Assembly: GCF_017114945.1 (NCBI RefSeq)
Contig: NZ_JABXKQ010000066.1
Location: 1-64,000 of the forward strand
Origin: Nostoc sp. JL34
GTDB taxonomy: Bacteria > Cyanobacteriota > Cyanobacteriia > Cyanobacteriales > Nostocaceae
Length of the DNA: 64,000 nt
Direction: 5' to 3'
In this document: one piece after another, positions 63,665 through 64,000 of the stretch
Numbering within the stretch: the stretch's first letter is position 1
Layout of the letters: each line of letters opens with the position of its first letter
Notes under the pieces: model-generated
Seen by the model: only the letters and a program-made list of their open reading frames with translations
The model's database searches: none
Told to the model about the DNA's origin: nothing
Translations under genes and position numbers: made by a program

Positions 63665-64000
63665 TTATTCATCAATCTGCCAGGAATCCTTAGTTAATTC
63701 TTCATCCAAAATTTTCTTAGGACGAACGATGATGATAATTTGTCCTAGTAGAGGAATTTCTGGCTCAGTTTCAAACCATTGAAACTCTAATTCACCACCA
63801 TTTTCAACGACAAAATAGCTGGAGACATCCCATTCTCGTTTGGCACGATCTACCACAACTACAACGGGCCCTATTTGGCTTTGGGTTTGGATGGGGAAGC
63901 GATCGCTATTCGCTAAAATCACTACTGGATCTTCTGCCGCCAACAGCACTTGCCAACCCGGTAATGGCACCCAAGCTTGCTCTCCAGAAAACTTGACCAG
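63665..64000 (-). CDS. conserved hypothetical protein, 5' end beyond the window
   Basis: At least 111 residues; the frame is open to base 64000 on the minus strand (LVKFSGEQAWVPLPGWQVLL at the window edge), so the start lies outside. The C-terminal part contains DPVVILANSDRFPIQTQSQI, GPVVVVVDRAKREWDVSSYF and PEIPLLGQIIIIVRPKKILD. It is a beta-rich soluble segment I recognise as a conserved cyanobacterial hypothetical type without known function. GTG 63970 is internal, not a start. Confidence 0.65.
   Translation of the reverse strand: MVKFSGEQAWVPLPGWQVLLAAEDPVVILANSDRFPIQTQSQIGPVVVVVDRAKREWDVSSYFVVENGGELEFQWFETEPEIPLLGQIIIIVRPKKILDEELTKDSWQIDE

Overview
The window is chromosomal DNA of a filamentous, Nostoc-type cyanobacterium. 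Support for this: the HIP1 octamer GCGATCGC is frequent (for example 1745-1752 and 24355-24362); psaM, a ycf37-type photosystem I assembly gene and a SePSK-type D-ribulose kinase are present; many proteins are cyanobacteria-only families (DUF4278, DUF5895-like, PAS/GAF hybrid kinases, WD40/NB-ARC proteins); and spacers carry heptanucleotide tandem repeats and small palindromic elements. No rRNA, tRNA, CRISPR array or intact transposase gene was found.

Layout. 0-2.5 kb: a DUF4062 protein, an alternating 21-bp tandem repeat and a small conserved protein. 2.5-6.3 kb: a three-gene molybdenum hydroxylase operon (PaoABC/YagTSR type). 6.3-16 kb: ribulose kinase, psaM, TPR protein, glutathione S-transferase, YajQ, a truncated MAPEG protein, a DprA-like protein and a BioD/DRTGG protein. 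16.4-24 kb: a small interrupted gene, an aldo/keto reductase, and a signalling cluster (GAF histidine kinase, multi-PAS hybrid kinase, single-domain receiver). 24-30 kb: fatty-acid-hydroxylase-like protein, decayed transposase and CopG pieces, and a 1180-aa NB-ARC protein with 14 WD40 blades. 30-34.3 kb: a PEP-CTERM GDSL esterase, then a KASIII-like/ThDP-enzyme pair next to a broken ParA fragment. 34-45.4 kb: HAD dehalogenase, MltA, Ser/Thr kinase, a DUF3365 haem-type sensor, a PhnD-like lipoprotein, a possible TIR-like protein and an aldo/keto reductase. 45.5-47.4 kb: a two-gene AAA ATPase plus PIN-like module. 47.5-57 kb: histidine kinase, mutS, cyclophilin, copper amine oxidase, ycf37, a solute-binding protein, rplT and rpmI. 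57-64 kb: a beta/gamma-crystallin-like protein, a duplicated-domain secreted protein, a UvrD-type helicase, a decayed AAA ATPase gene with nested insertions, and one gene cut by the window end.

Most notable: (1) two small elements with the same ends and 9-bp target duplications, each inserted at the exact centre of a different fold-back element; removing one nest restores a reading frame; (2) the ATPase + PIN-like pair, which has the layout of an antiphage or toxin module with an uncommon effector; (3) the KASIII/ThDP pair, in which the KASIII-like enzyme lacks the usual catalytic His; (4) coding sequences altered by dispersed repeats (mutS and the MAPEG gene). All family calls are made by eye from sequence motifs; no database search was run.
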